From: Salinibaculum litoreum
GTDB taxonomy: Archaea; Halobacteriota; Halobacteria; Halobacteriales; Haloarculaceae
Length of the DNA stretch: 64,000 nt
Direction: 5' to 3'
Assembly: GCA_009789175.1 (NCBI GenBank)
Contig: CP046866.1
Location: 2,604,001-2,668,000, forward strand
The translations under genes were made by a program, and so were the position numbers. Below the pieces are notes generated by a model that was given only the letters and a program-made list of their open reading frames with translations, made no database searches and was not told where the DNA came from. Below are positions 49,148 to 58,741 of this stretch, in pieces. The first letter of the stretch is position 1; each line of letters opens with the position of its first letter.

Positions 49148-50737
49148 TTACTCCCCGTTGTCTAGGGAGATGTACTTCGTCTCGATGATGCGTTCGTCGC
49201 TGTGGAGTTCCTTGCGCACCGCTTCGGGAACCGGGTCGTCGAGGTTGTACACCGACAGGGCCTCGCCGCCGATGGTCTCGCGGCCGTTGAACATGCCCGC
49301 GATGTTCAGGCCGTGGTCGCCGAGGACGGAGCCGATGAAGCCGATGACGCCGGGGCTGTCCTCGTTGCGCGCGACCATCATGTGACCGTGGGGGACGGCA
49401 TCGACACGGTAGCCGTCGATGCGGACGATACGGGGGTCATCACCCGCAAACTGGGTGCCGTCGACCGAGATAGAGTTGTTACCGTTGGAGACGGTGACGG
49501 TCACGAGCGACTGGAAGTCCTCGGACTGGTGGGATTTGGTCTCGGAGACGTCGATGCCCCGCTCCTCGGCAATCTGTGGGGCATTGACGGCGTTGACCTG
49601 CCACTCCAGGGGCTCGAAGACGCCTTTGAGTGCACTTGCCGTGACGAGGTCGACATCCTCCTCGGCGATGTCGCCGGCGTACTCGACCTCGACGTTCTCG
49701 ACGCGGTCATCGAAGAGCTGGACAGCAATCTTGCCCGCCGTGTCGGCGAGGTCGATGTAGGGCTGAATCTTCGGGAACGCGCTCTCGTCGACCGAGGGGG
49801 CGTTCAAAGCGTTGATGACGGGTTCGCCCTCGAAGGCGGCGACAATCTGGTCGGCCGTGGAGGTGGCGACGTTCTCCTGTGCGGCCTCCGTCGAGGCACC
49901 GAGGTGGGGCGTGACGATGACATCGTCGACATCGAGCAGGGGGTTGTCCGGGTCGACCGGCTCGTCGGCGAACACGTCGACGGCTGCGCCCTTGAGGACA
50001 CCATCCTCGACGGCCTCGGCGAGTGCGGGCTCGTCGACGATGCCGCCGCGGGCACAGTTGATGACGTAGCCGCCCTCCAGCTGGGCGAGTTTCTCCTCGT
50101 CTATCATGTTCTCGGTCTCGTCGGTCAGCGGCGTGTGGATGGTGAGGAAGTCGGCGGCCTCGATACAGGCATCGATGTCGTCGACGAGTTCCGCACCGAG
50201 CTGGGCCGCGCGGTCCTCGCTGATGTATGGGTCGAAGGCGACGAGGTCCATCCCGACGTTGCCCAGCCGTTTGGCGACCTCCTGGCCGACGCGGCCAAAG
50301 CCGACCACGCCGAGTGTCTTGTTGTTGACCTCGGTGCCCAGGAAATCGCCCTTGGCCCACTCGCCGCCGGTCAGCCGGTTGTGGGCCTGAGGAATCGAGC
50401 GGGCCGTGGCGAAGGTCATCGCCACGGTGTGTTCGGCGGCCGCGCGGACGTTCCCTTCGGGGGCGTTGGCGACGATGACGCCGTATTCGGTGGCGGCGTC
50501 GATGTCGATGTTGTCGACGCCGATACCGGCGCGGCCGACGATGATCAGGTCGGACGCGGCCTCGAAAACCTCCTCGGTCACTTCCGTTCCCGAGCGAACG
50601 ATGAGTGCGTTGGCATCGGAAACGGCATCGAGCAGTGCATCGCCCTCGACATCGTAGGCAGTCTCCACGTCGTGGCCGGCGTCACGGAGTCGCTGGATGC
50701 CGGCATCTGCGATGGGGTCGGTAACGAGTACCTTCAT
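49148..50737 (-). CDS. serA: D-3-phosphoglycerate dehydrogenase
   Basis: A 529-residue NAD-dependent enzyme, first step of serine synthesis. MKVLVTDPIADAGIQRLRDAGH starts the substrate-binding domain; the Rossmann loop LGVVGFGRVGQEVAKRLGNVG is at ~142-162; catalytic Arg, Glu and His lie in NCARGGIVDE, ADEPVDPDNPLL and VIVTPHLGAST. The C-terminal third has the allosteric substrate-binding insert and an ACT domain (MVARNEDSPGVIGFIGSVLGDHGLNIAGM), the type subject to serine feedback. Confidence 0.95.
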   Translation of the reverse strand: MKVLVTDPIADAGIQRLRDAGHDVETAYDVEGDALLDAVSDANALIVRSGTEVTEEVFEAASDLIIVGRAGIGVDNIDIDAATEYGVIVANAPEGNVRAAAEHTVAMTFATARSIPQAHNRLTGGEWAKGDFLGTEVNNKTLGVVGFGRVGQEVAKRLGNVGMDLVAFDPYISEDRAAQLGAELVDDIDACIEAADFLTIHTPLTDETENMIDEEKLAQLEGGYVINCARGGIVDEPALAEAVEDGVLKGAAVDVFADEPVDPDNPLLDVDDVIVTPHLGASTEAAQENVATSTADQIVAAFEGEPVINALNAPSVDESAFPKIQPYIDLADTAGKIAVQLFDDRVENVEVEYAGDIAEEDVDLVTASALKGVFEPLEWQVNAVNAPQIAEERGIDVSETKSHQSEDFQSLVTVTVSNGNNSISVDGTQFAGDDPRIVRIDGYRVDAVPHGHMMVARNEDSPGVIGFIGSVLGDHGLNIAGMFNGRETIGGEALSVYNLDDPVPEAVRKELHSDERIIETKYISLDNGE

Positions 50738-50824
50738 GCCCGTGGAAAGTCAGGGCGCGGTCAAAACCTTTGTTTTCTCGATGCGGCCGCTACTCGGTCG
50801 AAAACTGGATAACTGCCGGACTCA

Positions 50825-50992
50825 CTATCGCCAGGCGGGCAGCGAAGCGGTGTCCGCGAGTGGTGCTGTTACGAACGCGTCGTCCTGACTAATGTCGGCG
50901 AGGATAAAGGTATCCGTCGGACCCTCCTCGACCGATGCCATCACTTCCGCGTCCGCTGCCACCTTCGACGGGACAACCGTGTCCGGCTCCAT
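50825..50992 (-). CDS. 55-residue haloarchaeal protein, unknown
   Basis: It reads MEPDTVVPSKVAADAEVMAS then VEEGPTDTFILADISQDDAFVTAP and ends PAWR, the style of a short family I have seen in haloarchaeal genomes without known function. ATG 50,992 is preferred over 51,019 because a TTTATG box ~29 bp upstream predicts leaderless transcription from that base. Confidence 0.55.
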   Translation of the reverse strand: MEPDTVVPSKVAADAEVMASVEEGPTDTFILADISQDDAFVTAPLADTASLPAWR

Positions 50993-51184
50993 GTGTGAGA
51001 ACATGTACCAACCACACATAAACCCACCGAAATGAGTCGGCGAGAATCGCCGGAAAGAGACGGTGCACCGGATGACGCCCGTCAGACAAGTGTTAGACAA
51101 GAACAAAGACAGGTAGAGAACGGGGGAGAGAGGTGGTGGTGAAGTGTAAGGACTTAGTGGGTGGGGCGTGGAGTAGGTCCCAGT

Positions 51185-52033
51185 ATGAACGTCGCAGACG
51201 TCATGACGCCGCGTGAGGATATCGTCACCGTCGAGATTCCGGGGACGCGTGACGATGTCCTCGAATACCTGCAGGACCGGGCCTTCTCTTCGGTGCCGGT
51301 CATCAAGCGGACCGACGACGGCGAGGTCTTCCGTGGTATCGTCTCCCGGGACGCACTCATCGAACGTCCCGACGAGGACCAGCTGGCTATCCTGGCAGAG
51401 GAAGTCACGACCACCACCGGCGATACCTCACTCACCGAGGTTGCCGAGCTAATGGTCACCGAACACGAGCGCCGCGTCCCCGTGGTCGACGGGGACACCC
51501 TCGAAGGTATCATCACTATCACGGACATCGTCCACGCCATCGCGAGCGGCGACCTCGACGGCGACACGGAGGTCGGCGAACTGGCCCGCCGCGACGTGAA
51601 CACCACCTACGAGGGAACCCCGCTGCCGGTCGCCGAGCAGGAACTGTCCTACGCACAGGTGCCCTACGCGGTCGTGCTGGACGACGACGGCGATATGTCC
51701 GGTATGATTACCGAAGTGGATGTACTGGAGGAGGCCCGCGTCGTCGAGGGCGAAGCGGACACCGGGGAGTCCATCGCCGACGATGACGACGACTGGAAGT
51801 GGGAGTCGGTCAAGGCCGTCGGCAACAGCTACATGCCCACCCGGAACGTCGAGATTCCGGCCGAACCCTCCTCGAAGTTCATGACCGCGGACCTCATCAC
51901 GCTCAGCACCCGGCGGAGCGCACAGGACGCCGCCCAGCTGATGATAGAGAACGACATCGAGCAGATTCCGATGGTCAGCGGCGACGAACTGGCCGGCATC
52001 GTCCGGGATATGGACTTGCTGGAGGCAGTATGA
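51185..52033 (+). CDS. protein with two CBS pairs
   Basis: A 282-residue protein with four CBS motifs: VADVMTPREDIVTVEIPGTRDDVLEYL (~4-30), EEVTTTTGDTSLTEVAELMVTEHERRVPVVDG (~73-105), ELARRDVNTTYEGTPLPVAEQEL (~133-155) and FMTADLITLSTRRSAQDAAQLMIENDIEQIPMV (~233-265). The whole is probably a nucleotide-sensing regulatory disc. It overlaps glyS by 4 bp, a hint of a link with translation or amino-acid status. Confidence 0.85.
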   Translation: MNVADVMTPREDIVTVEIPGTRDDVLEYLQDRAFSSVPVIKRTDDGEVFRGIVSRDALIERPDEDQLAILAEEVTTTTGDTSLTEVAELMVTEHERRVPVVDGDTLEGIITITDIVHAIASGDLDGDTEVGELARRDVNTTYEGTPLPVAEQELSYAQVPYAVVLDDDGDMSGMITEVDVLEEARVVEGEADTGESIADDDDDWKWESVKAVGNSYMPTRNVEIPAEPSSKFMTADLITLSTRRSAQDAAQLMIENDIEQIPMVSGDELAGIVRDMDLLEAV

Positions 52034-53805
52034 GCGAGGAGGGCGCACGGCTGACGGAACTGGCCAAGCGCCGCGGCTTTTTCCTGCAGAGTTCCGGCGC
52101 CTACGGCGGCGTCGCCGGCTTTTACACCTACGGCCCACAGGGGGCGACACTGAAAGACAACCTCGAAAACGCCTGGCGGGACCGCTATGTCACCCGCGAG
52201 GGCCACATGGAAATCTCCGCGCCCGACGTGATGCCCGAGGCCGTCTTCGAGGCGTCGGGCCACCTCGATGGCTTCGACGACATGATAGTCGAGTGCCCGG
52301 AATGCGGTGCCAGCCACCGCGCCGACCACGTCGTCGAGGACAACACGTCCATCGAGGAGGCCGAATCCTTCTCGACTGACCGCATCGCCGAGATTATCGA
52401 GGAAAACGACCTCGTCTGTCCGGACTGTGGGACCGAACTCGCCGACCAGCCCGTCGAGGACTTCAACCTCATGTTCGAGACGAACATCGGTCCCGGCTCC
52501 TCCTCGCCCGGCTACCTGCGCCCGGAGACCGCACAGGGCATCTTCGTGGAGTTCCCACAGCTATCGGAGTACGCTCGTAATCAGCTTCCCTTCGGCGTCG
52601 CCCAGATAGGGAAGGCCTACCGCAACGAGATTTCCCCCCGGAAAGGCCTGATTCGGGTTCGCGAGTTCACGCAGGCCGAACTCGAACACTTCATCGACCC
52701 CGAGGAAGACGAGCCACCCATCGCGCGCGTCGAAGACGTGACCCTGCCGCTGTACTCGGTCGAGCAACAGCAGGCCGACGATGGCGACATTCAGGAGGTG
52801 ACTGTCCGTGAGGCGCTTGAGGAAGGTATCCTCGCCGACGAGTGGGTCGCCTTCTATCTGGGCCTCTCAAAGGGCTGGTACGAGCGAATCGGCGTGGATA
52901 TGGACCGCTTCCGGTTCCGCCAGCACCTGCCGGGCGAACTCGCCCACTACGCCGCGGACTGCTGGGATGCCGAATCCGAACTGGCCGGCGACTGGGTCGA
53001 GATTACCGGCTTCGCCTACCGCGGCGACTACGATTTGAAGAAACACGCCGCACACTCCGAGGAGGAGTTCACCGTTTTCAAGCAGTACGACGAACCCGTC
53101 ACCGTCGAGCGGCCGACCGTCGACCCCGACATGAGCGTGCTGGGTCCGGAGTTCGGCGGCGATGCCGGGGCCGTCGCGGAGGCACTGGAGGAACTGGTCG
53201 AGCGCGAACCAGACGCATTCGAGGATACGGAGGTCACCGTCGAGGTCGACGGCGACACCTACACCGTCGACACCGAGACGGCAGGCTACAGCGTCGAGGA
53301 GGTCACCGAGTCCGGCGAGCACATCCGGCCACACGTGGTCGAACCCTCCTTCGGCGTGGGTCGACTCGTCTATACAGTCCTCGCACACGCGTACGAGGAA
53401 GACGAGGTCGACGACGAGCAACGCACCTATCTCTCCTTGCCACCGGAAATCGCACCGACGACGGTGGGTGTGTTCCCGCTGATGGACAAGGACGGCCTGG
53501 GCGAGCGCGCCCGGGAACTCGCCGAGGAGTTGCGCGGGGCGGGGCTGGAAGTGACCTACGACGACTCCGGGGCTATCGGCCGGCGCTATCGCCGACAGGA
53601 CGAGGTCGGGACGCCCTTCTGTGTGACCGTCGACTACGAGACACAGGAAGGAAACGAGACACAAGACGCTGCAGACGCGGACGGTACCGAGACCGTCACG
53701 GTACGGGAACGTGATACGACTACCCAGAAGCGGGTTGCCGTCGACGACCTCGCGGAGACGCTGGTCGCGCTCCGTGACGGCGACCTATCGTTCGACGACC
53801 TGTAA
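52030..53805 (+). CDS. glyS: glycyl-tRNA synthetase
   Basis: A 591-residue class II synthetase of the archaeal/eukaryotic alpha2 type. LAKRRGFFLQSSGAYGGVAGFYTYGPQGATLKDNL is the family N-terminus, paired zinc cysteines lie in CPECGA and CPDCGT (~85-140), motif 2 is in VAQIGKAYRNEISPRKGLIRVREFTQAELEHF (~193-224), and motif 3 is EPSFGVGRLVYTVL (~438). The anticodon-binding domain ends the protein. A long acidic insertion before it is halophilic. Confidence 0.95.
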   Translation: MSEEGARLTELAKRRGFFLQSSGAYGGVAGFYTYGPQGATLKDNLENAWRDRYVTREGHMEISAPDVMPEAVFEASGHLDGFDDMIVECPECGASHRADHVVEDNTSIEEAESFSTDRIAEIIEENDLVCPDCGTELADQPVEDFNLMFETNIGPGSSSPGYLRPETAQGIFVEFPQLSEYARNQLPFGVAQIGKAYRNEISPRKGLIRVREFTQAELEHFIDPEEDEPPIARVEDVTLPLYSVEQQQADDGDIQEVTVREALEEGILADEWVAFYLGLSKGWYERIGVDMDRFRFRQHLPGELAHYAADCWDAESELAGDWVEITGFAYRGDYDLKKHAAHSEEEFTVFKQYDEPVTVERPTVDPDMSVLGPEFGGDAGAVAEALEELVEREPDAFEDTEVTVEVDGDTYTVDTETAGYSVEEVTESGEHIRPHVVEPSFGVGRLVYTVLAHAYEEDEVDDEQRTYLSLPPEIAPTTVGVFPLMDKDGLGERARELAEELRGAGLEVTYDDSGAIGRRYRRQDEVGTPFCVTVDYETQEGNETQDAADADGTETVTVRERDTTTQKRVAVDDLAETLVALRDGDLSFDDL

Positions 53806-54455
53806 TGGTAGATGGAACCTCCAACACCGGCCTGGTCGCCAGCGCCCGACAGCTGATGCTACGCGACGAGGTTGCACGGCGACTGGTGCATGCAAGCGGG
53901 ACGACCCTGCCGCTTCTGTACGTGCTCGGGCTGGCGACGTGGGTCCAGGTAGCGCTGCTCTTTGCACTGGGTGCCGTCGCCGCCATCGCTCTGGAGGTTA
54001 TCCGCCTGTACGTCGGGCTGGAGTGGACCATCTACGACCACCTCACCCGCGAGTACGAACAGGACAACCTCGCGGGCTATGCCCTCTATTTCATCTCCAG
54101 TGCCGGCGTCGCGCTGGCCTTTGCCTTCGAATCAGCCCTGGGTGTGCGCCCTGAGATTGCGGTGCCGGCCATCCTGATGCTCACCATCGGCGACCCCATC
54201 AGCGGGCTGCTGGGGTCGGGCGAACTCAAACGTGCCAAGGACCCGCTCGTGCTGGGCGTGATGTTCGGCGTCTGTACGGCGCTTGCACTCCCGTTCGTCC
54301 CGCCGGTCGTCGCCATCTTCGGTGGCGTCGCCGCGACGGTCGCCGACGGCGTCAAGCCGGTCGTGTTCACCTACGTCATCGACGACAACCTCACCATCCC
54401 GCCCGCCGCGGCCGCCGCGATGGCCGTCGCCGTCGAGCTCGTGCCGCTGTTCTGA
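53805..54455 (+). CDS. dolichol kinase family (CTP-dependent) membrane protein
   Basis: A 216-residue polytopic membrane protein with about six helices. DEVARRLVHASGTTLPLLYV and then PAILMLTIGDPISGLLGSGELKRAKDP contain the conserved acidic and basic residues of the SEC59/dolichol-kinase-like group, which phosphorylates polyprenols with CTP. In haloarchaea the enzyme could supply the lipid carrier for N-glycosylation. It overlaps glyS by 1 bp. Confidence 0.78.
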   Translation: MVDGTSNTGLVASARQLMLRDEVARRLVHASGTTLPLLYVLGLATWVQVALLFALGAVAAIALEVIRLYVGLEWTIYDHLTREYEQDNLAGYALYFISSAGVALAFAFESALGVRPEIAVPAILMLTIGDPISGLLGSGELKRAKDPLVLGVMFGVCTALALPFVPPVVAIFGGVAATVADGVKPVVFTYVIDDNLTIPPAAAAAMAVAVELVPLF

Positions 54456-54512
54456 TCACTTTCACCCCGGTACGCGAACCCTTAACCACAGCCGCCGACA
54501 AGAACGGCCAAC

Positions 54513-57056
54513 ATGGCGACCCCCGAGTCCGACGTGGAGTGGCCCTTTCTGCAGACGGGGCTGCTGGAACGCCGCGAGTACCAGTTCCAGCTGGCCGAGG
54601 CAGCCCTCTCGGAAGACACACTGGTCTGTCTCCCCACCGGCCTGGGGAAGACGGCCGTCAGCCTGCTCGTGACCGCAAAACGGCTCCACGACGTCGGGGG
54701 TACGTCGCTGTTGCTCGCCCCGACGAAGCCGCTCGTCTCCCAGCACGCCGACTTCTACCGGGAGGCGCTGGCGGAAGTCCCGGACGACGAGATAGTGGTG
54801 TTCACCGGGGAGGTGCGGCCTGCAAAACGGGGCGACCTCTGGGAGGAGGCTCGGGTGGTCATCGCCACCCCACAGGTCGTCGAGAACGACCTCGTGGGCA
54901 ACCGCATCGACCTCTCGCGAGTCACGCACTGCACCTTCGACGAGTGTCACCGCGCGACCGGCGACTACGCCTACAACTACATCGCCGAGCGCTACCACGA
55001 GGACGCAGAAGAGCCACTCGTAACGGGGATGAGCGCCTCCCCCGGTGACGACGAGGAGGCCATCCTGCAGGTGTGTGAGAATCTGGGTATCCGCAACGTC
55101 GAGGTGATGACCGAGGACGACGCCGACGTGGCCGAACACACCCACGAGACGACCGTGGAGTGGGAACGCGTGGAGTTGCCCGACACCGTCGAGGACATCC
55201 GGGACGGCATCAACGAGGTCATCCGCGAGCGCCTGGCGAAGCTGAAGAAACTCGGCGTCACGAACAAGACCAGCCCGGACGTTTCCGAACGCGAGATACA
55301 GAAGATACAGGGCCGACTGCGGGAGCTGATGGACAACGACCAGTCCGAGGGCTACGAGGGGATGAGCCTGCTGGCGGAAGTGCGAAAGCTGCGGACCGCG
55401 ACCACCTACGTCGAGACCCAAAGCGTCGAGTCCTTCCGGCGGTACATGGAACGCCAGAAGGAAGCGGCCCGCTCATCTGGTGCGTCGAAGGCCGACCAGC
55501 GGATGGTCTCCGAGCCGAAAGTCCGGGAGGCGGTCCGGAAAGCCGAGAGCTACGACGACCTGCATCCGAAGTTCCGGCGCACCCGGATGTTGCTCGCCCA
55601 GACGCTTGGCATCGAGGGCGGCGAGCGAGTCATCGTCTTCACCGAGTCCCGGGACACCGCGGAGACGCTCGTGGACTTTCTGGGCGGACACTTCCAGACC
55701 CAGAAGTTCGTCGGGCAAAGCGACACCGAGGGCAGCGAGGGGATGACCCAGACCGAACAACAGGAGACGCTTGACCGCTTTCGCGCCGGCGAGTTCGAGG
55801 TGCTGGTCTCGACATCGGTCGCCGAGGAGGGACTGGACGTGCCCGAGGTCGACCGGGTGCTCTTCTACGAGCCGGTGCCGACCGCGATTCGCTCCATCCA
55901 GCGCAAGGGCCGGACCGGCCGACAGACCGAGGGCGCGGTGACGGTGCTGCTGGCCGAGGACACCCGTGACGAGGCCTACTTCTGGAAGGCCCGCCGCGAC
56001 GAGAAGGAGATGGAACAGCAACTGCGCGGCCTGAAAGATGTCGCCGGCACCATCGAGGGCCGACTCCACGAGCAGGCCGGTGTCGAACAGTACGCGGGCG
56101 ACGAGGGCAGCGGAGACAACGGCAGCGACGACGGGGACGAAACCAGCGACGCTGCTGGCGACGATAGAGCGAGCAGCGACGGGAAGGGCGACACCGAGAC
56201 GGAAACAGGCGATGACGAACAAGCAGCCGCCAATGGTGACGCTGGGGACGGCCAGGCCGGGCTGGACGCCTTCGCCAGTGGCGAGGCCGAAGCCAGCGAG
56301 GGTGGCGAAGCCGAAGCCAGCGACGATGGCGAGGCAGAGGCCGCCGGCGGAGACGGAGCCGACGAAGACGGGGAGGGCGTCGTCGCCGAGGCCGGCAGCG
56401 AGGAGGGCGTCGAACTCGTCGTCGACCAGCGGGAACTGGACTCCTCCATCGCGCGGGACCTCTCGACGCGGGAGGGTATCGAGACCCGGCTGGAGACGCT
56501 CGAAGTGGGCGACTACGTGCTCTCGGACCGGGTCGTCGTCGAGCGCAAGACCGTCGCGGACTTCCTGGAGACGCTCACGGGCGGTGACCGCTCGCTGTTC
56601 GAGCAGGTCGGCGACGACGCCAGACACTACGCCCGCCCGGTGGTCGTCATCGAGGGCGAAGACCTCTACGGCCAGCGCAACGTCCACCCGAAAGCCATCC
56701 ACGGCGCGCTGGCCTCGCTGGCGGTCGATTTCGGCGTCAGTATCCTCCGGACGGACGACGAGGGAGAGACGGCTGACTTGCTTGAGACCATCGCCGAGCG
56801 CGAACAGGAGACGGCCGACCGGGAGGTCAGCGTCCACGGCGAGAAGCAATCGAAGACGCTGACCGAGCAACAGGAGTACGTCGTCGCCTCGATTGCCGAG
56901 GTCGGCCCGGTGACAGCGCGGTCACTACTGGCGGCGTTTGGCAGCGTCGAGGCCGTGATGACCGCCGACGAGGAGGCACTACAGGAGGCCGAGGGCGTGG
57001 GTGCGGTCACCGCCGAACGCATCCGCGAGGTGACCGGCAGTTCCTACGAGGGTTGA
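54513..57056 (+). CDS. hef: Hef helicase-nuclease (XPF/FANCM family)
   Basis: An 847-residue fork-remodelling protein. N-terminal SF2 helicase: CLPTGLGKTAVSLLV (Walker A, ~45), TFDECHRATGDYAYNY (DECH box, ~142), MSASPG (~175), and VEDRVLFYEPVPTAIRSIQRKGRTGR-like motif VI (~450-475). A long acidic disordered linker with near-repeats (GEAEASEGGEAEASDDGEAE) spans ~530-635. The XPF-type nuclease has VERKTVADFLETLTGGDR (~678), and the C-terminal HhH pair ends the protein. It closes the CBS-glyS-kinase-hef run. Confidence 0.94.
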   Translation: MATPESDVEWPFLQTGLLERREYQFQLAEAALSEDTLVCLPTGLGKTAVSLLVTAKRLHDVGGTSLLLAPTKPLVSQHADFYREALAEVPDDEIVVFTGEVRPAKRGDLWEEARVVIATPQVVENDLVGNRIDLSRVTHCTFDECHRATGDYAYNYIAERYHEDAEEPLVTGMSASPGDDEEAILQVCENLGIRNVEVMTEDDADVAEHTHETTVEWERVELPDTVEDIRDGINEVIRERLAKLKKLGVTNKTSPDVSEREIQKIQGRLRELMDNDQSEGYEGMSLLAEVRKLRTATTYVETQSVESFRRYMERQKEAARSSGASKADQRMVSEPKVREAVRKAESYDDLHPKFRRTRMLLAQTLGIEGGERVIVFTESRDTAETLVDFLGGHFQTQKFVGQSDTEGSEGMTQTEQQETLDRFRAGEFEVLVSTSVAEEGLDVPEVDRVLFYEPVPTAIRSIQRKGRTGRQTEGAVTVLLAEDTRDEAYFWKARRDEKEMEQQLRGLKDVAGTIEGRLHEQAGVEQYAGDEGSGDNGSDDGDETSDAAGDDRASSDGKGDTETETGDDEQAAANGDAGDGQAGLDAFASGEAEASEGGEAEASDDGEAEAAGGDGADEDGEGVVAEAGSEEGVELVVDQRELDSSIARDLSTREGIETRLETLEVGDYVLSDRVVVERKTVADFLETLTGGDRSLFEQVGDDARHYARPVVVIEGEDLYGQRNVHPKAIHGALASLAVDFGVSILRTDDEGETADLLETIAEREQETADREVSVHGEKQSKTLTEQQEYVVASIAEVGPVTARSLLAAFGSVEAVMTADEEALQEAEGVGAVTAERIREVTGSSYEG

Positions 57057-57097
57057 GTTCTGAAAAGATCCACAGTGGGGGTGGGTGAAGAGCGCTA

Positions 57098-57117
57098 CTG
57101 GCGGGTCGAACCGCCAG
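57098..57117 (+). terminator. hairpin after hef
   Basis: CTGGCGG pairs perfectly with CCGCCAG around a 6-nt loop, 42 nt after the hef stop. No T run follows, so its role as terminator is uncertain. Confidence 0.3.
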
Positions 57118-57236
57118 CTATGACAAGGAGAGAGCCGGGCGAAAGACTGTTGCGGGCGTGCGCGTGTCGCGGACATGCGACCGCTGTGCACATCGCGCGG
57201 GCGTTCTTGGCGATTGGTTCCCTCACCTCGGTTGTC

Positions 57237-57755
57237 ATGACCGCCCCACCAGACTTCGAGCTTCGGAATGCAGGCATCGGGCCAGACCCGCTCTCGCTGT
57301 CGACCATTGCCGATGTCGTCGACTTCGCAGTGCTTCTCCTGTTGCGTGATTATCACTGTCCCAAATGCCGGGCGCAGGTCCAGCGTGTCGCCGAGAAAGC
57401 CGAGCAACTCGAACGCAACGACACCGCTGTCGTCCCCATCCTGCCCGACAGCTACGAGAAGGCAACGGACTGGCAAGCCGAGTACGACCTCCCATTCCCG
57501 CTTCTGGCCGACCCCCACGGAGAAGTGGGCGAGGAGTACGACCAGCCCCGACGCTTTGGCGTGCTTGGCAGTCTGCACGACCTCATCGGGCGCATGCCCA
57601 AGGCGCTCCTGCTCGACCTCAGAGGGGTGGCTGAAATCGTCCACGTCCACGAGGGCGAGACGCCGGGAGACAGGCCGGACATCGAGGACCTGCTCGGCCG
57701 CGTCGACGAGATGCGCGACTCGTTCGTCTTCGACTGCACGCTCGTGGACTGTTGA
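57237..57755 (+). CDS. peroxiredoxin-like protein
   Basis: A 172-residue thioredoxin-fold protein of the AhpC/PRX-like group. The probable redox motif is YHCPKC (~40-45), giving a CxxC, followed by RAQVQRVAEKAEQLERNDTAVVPILPDSYEKA, FPLLADPHGEVGEEYDQ and a LLLDLRGVAEIVHVH strand. The motif differs from the PxxxTxxC of classical peroxiredoxins, so the protein may be a thiol-disulfide reductase. ATG 57,237 precedes the family start; the in-frame extension upstream is not protein-like. Confidence 0.72.
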   Translation: MTAPPDFELRNAGIGPDPLSLSTIADVVDFAVLLLLRDYHCPKCRAQVQRVAEKAEQLERNDTAVVPILPDSYEKATDWQAEYDLPFPLLADPHGEVGEEYDQPRRFGVLGSLHDLIGRMPKALLLDLRGVAEIVHVHEGETPGDRPDIEDLLGRVDEMRDSFVFDCTLVDC

Positions 57756-57890
57756 AGGGAGCGTCGGAGAACTCACAGCCACGTTTCAATACGATGAGAG
57801 AGCGAACTCAGCGCCCCCGGTAAACGACACTCAAAGTATCGGAAGGAAGACCCAGTCCGGCACAAAGACGGTGACCCGGGTAGGGAAAAT

Positions 57891-58607
57891 CTACTGGCGC
57901 AGCGCGGACAGTGCCTCTGCAGCCTCGCGTGCGGCCGCGAGGTACTCCTGTGCACGCTGTGGGTCGTCAGTGGCCTCGGCCTGCTGGCTGAAGCGAGTCA
58001 GCGTCCGGACCAGCGACTCTCGAGCCGCGGTCACGTCCCCCTGCCGGTCGGGGTCGATGCTCGGGACCTGTCGTGACTGACTCGCCTGCCGGGACTGCGG
58101 GGGCTGTTGCTGCTCCTCCGTAGACGGCTGTCGGGCTGGCTGGGACTGGGCCGTCGTCGATTGTCGTGACTGGGAGGACTCGGGCTGGGAGGACTGCTGT
58201 GTGGGCTGTGCCTGCCCGGAGTCAGCGGTCTCGGTCGTGGGACTGTCCGCAGAGTCCGCCGTGTCGGCGGCAGCCTCGTTGCCGCCGAACTGGACGCGGG
58301 TCTCGTCAGGGTCGGTGACCTCGATGTGTTCACCGTCCGCAGACTCCTCGTCGGCCTGGGCGTCCGTGTCTGCATCGTCCGCAGCGCCGTCGGCATCGCG
58401 GTTGATAGCGCGCTCACAGCTGGCACAGAACTCCTGGCCGTCGTACCGGAAGATGGGGTCGCCACACTCCGAGCAGTGGGCGTTTGTCATCGTCGCCCCC
58501 TGCAGGAGGAGTTCGCTCATCTTCTCGGTGGCCTCACGCTCTTGTTGCTCCTGTTCGTATTTCTTCCGGAGCTTCTCACGTTCGGCTTCCTTATCGAAAT
58601 CGCTCAT
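57891..58607 (-). CDS. Sjogren syndrome/scleroderma autoantigen 1-like zinc-ribbon protein
   Basis: A 238-residue protein. A charged helix (DKEAEREKLRKKYEQEQQEREATEKMSELLLQGATM) leads to a zinc ribbon CSECGDPIFRYDGQEFCASC (~45-64), as in the ZNRD2 family. A long Ser/Gln/Asp-rich disordered region (~70-190) follows, then a helical end (LVRTLTRFSQQAEATDDPQRAQEYLAAAREAAEALSAL). Function is not established in archaea. It is divergent from mdh, 134 bp away. Confidence 0.75.
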   Translation of the reverse strand: MSDFDKEAEREKLRKKYEQEQQEREATEKMSELLLQGATMTNAHCSECGDPIFRYDGQEFCASCERAINRDADGAADDADTDAQADEESADGEHIEVTDPDETRVQFGGNEAAADTADSADSPTTETADSGQAQPTQQSSQPESSQSRQSTTAQSQPARQPSTEEQQQPPQSRQASQSRQVPSIDPDRQGDVTAARESLVRTLTRFSQQAEATDDPQRAQEYLAAAREAAEALSALRQ

Positions 58608-58741
58608 ACACGGGGACAGACGGTCCGGGCGAATAGGAGTTGTGGGTCCACTACCGGTCTCACCACATGAGGGTCGCCTACGGTGTGGGTCGTCCCGGTT
58701 CCGACAATCTTAACGTACGTCCGTCGGGATTTCTATATGAT

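Noticed and set aside
49202-50812. 536-codon open frame on the plus strand
   Set aside because: Antisense shadow of serA, low-complexity G/V/D-rich translation without any motif.
56100-56400. Internal repeats in hef as a sign of frameshift or insertion
   Set aside because: The repeated GEAEAS-type stretch is in frame and forms the acidic disordered linker between helicase and nuclease, as is usual in halophilic Hef.
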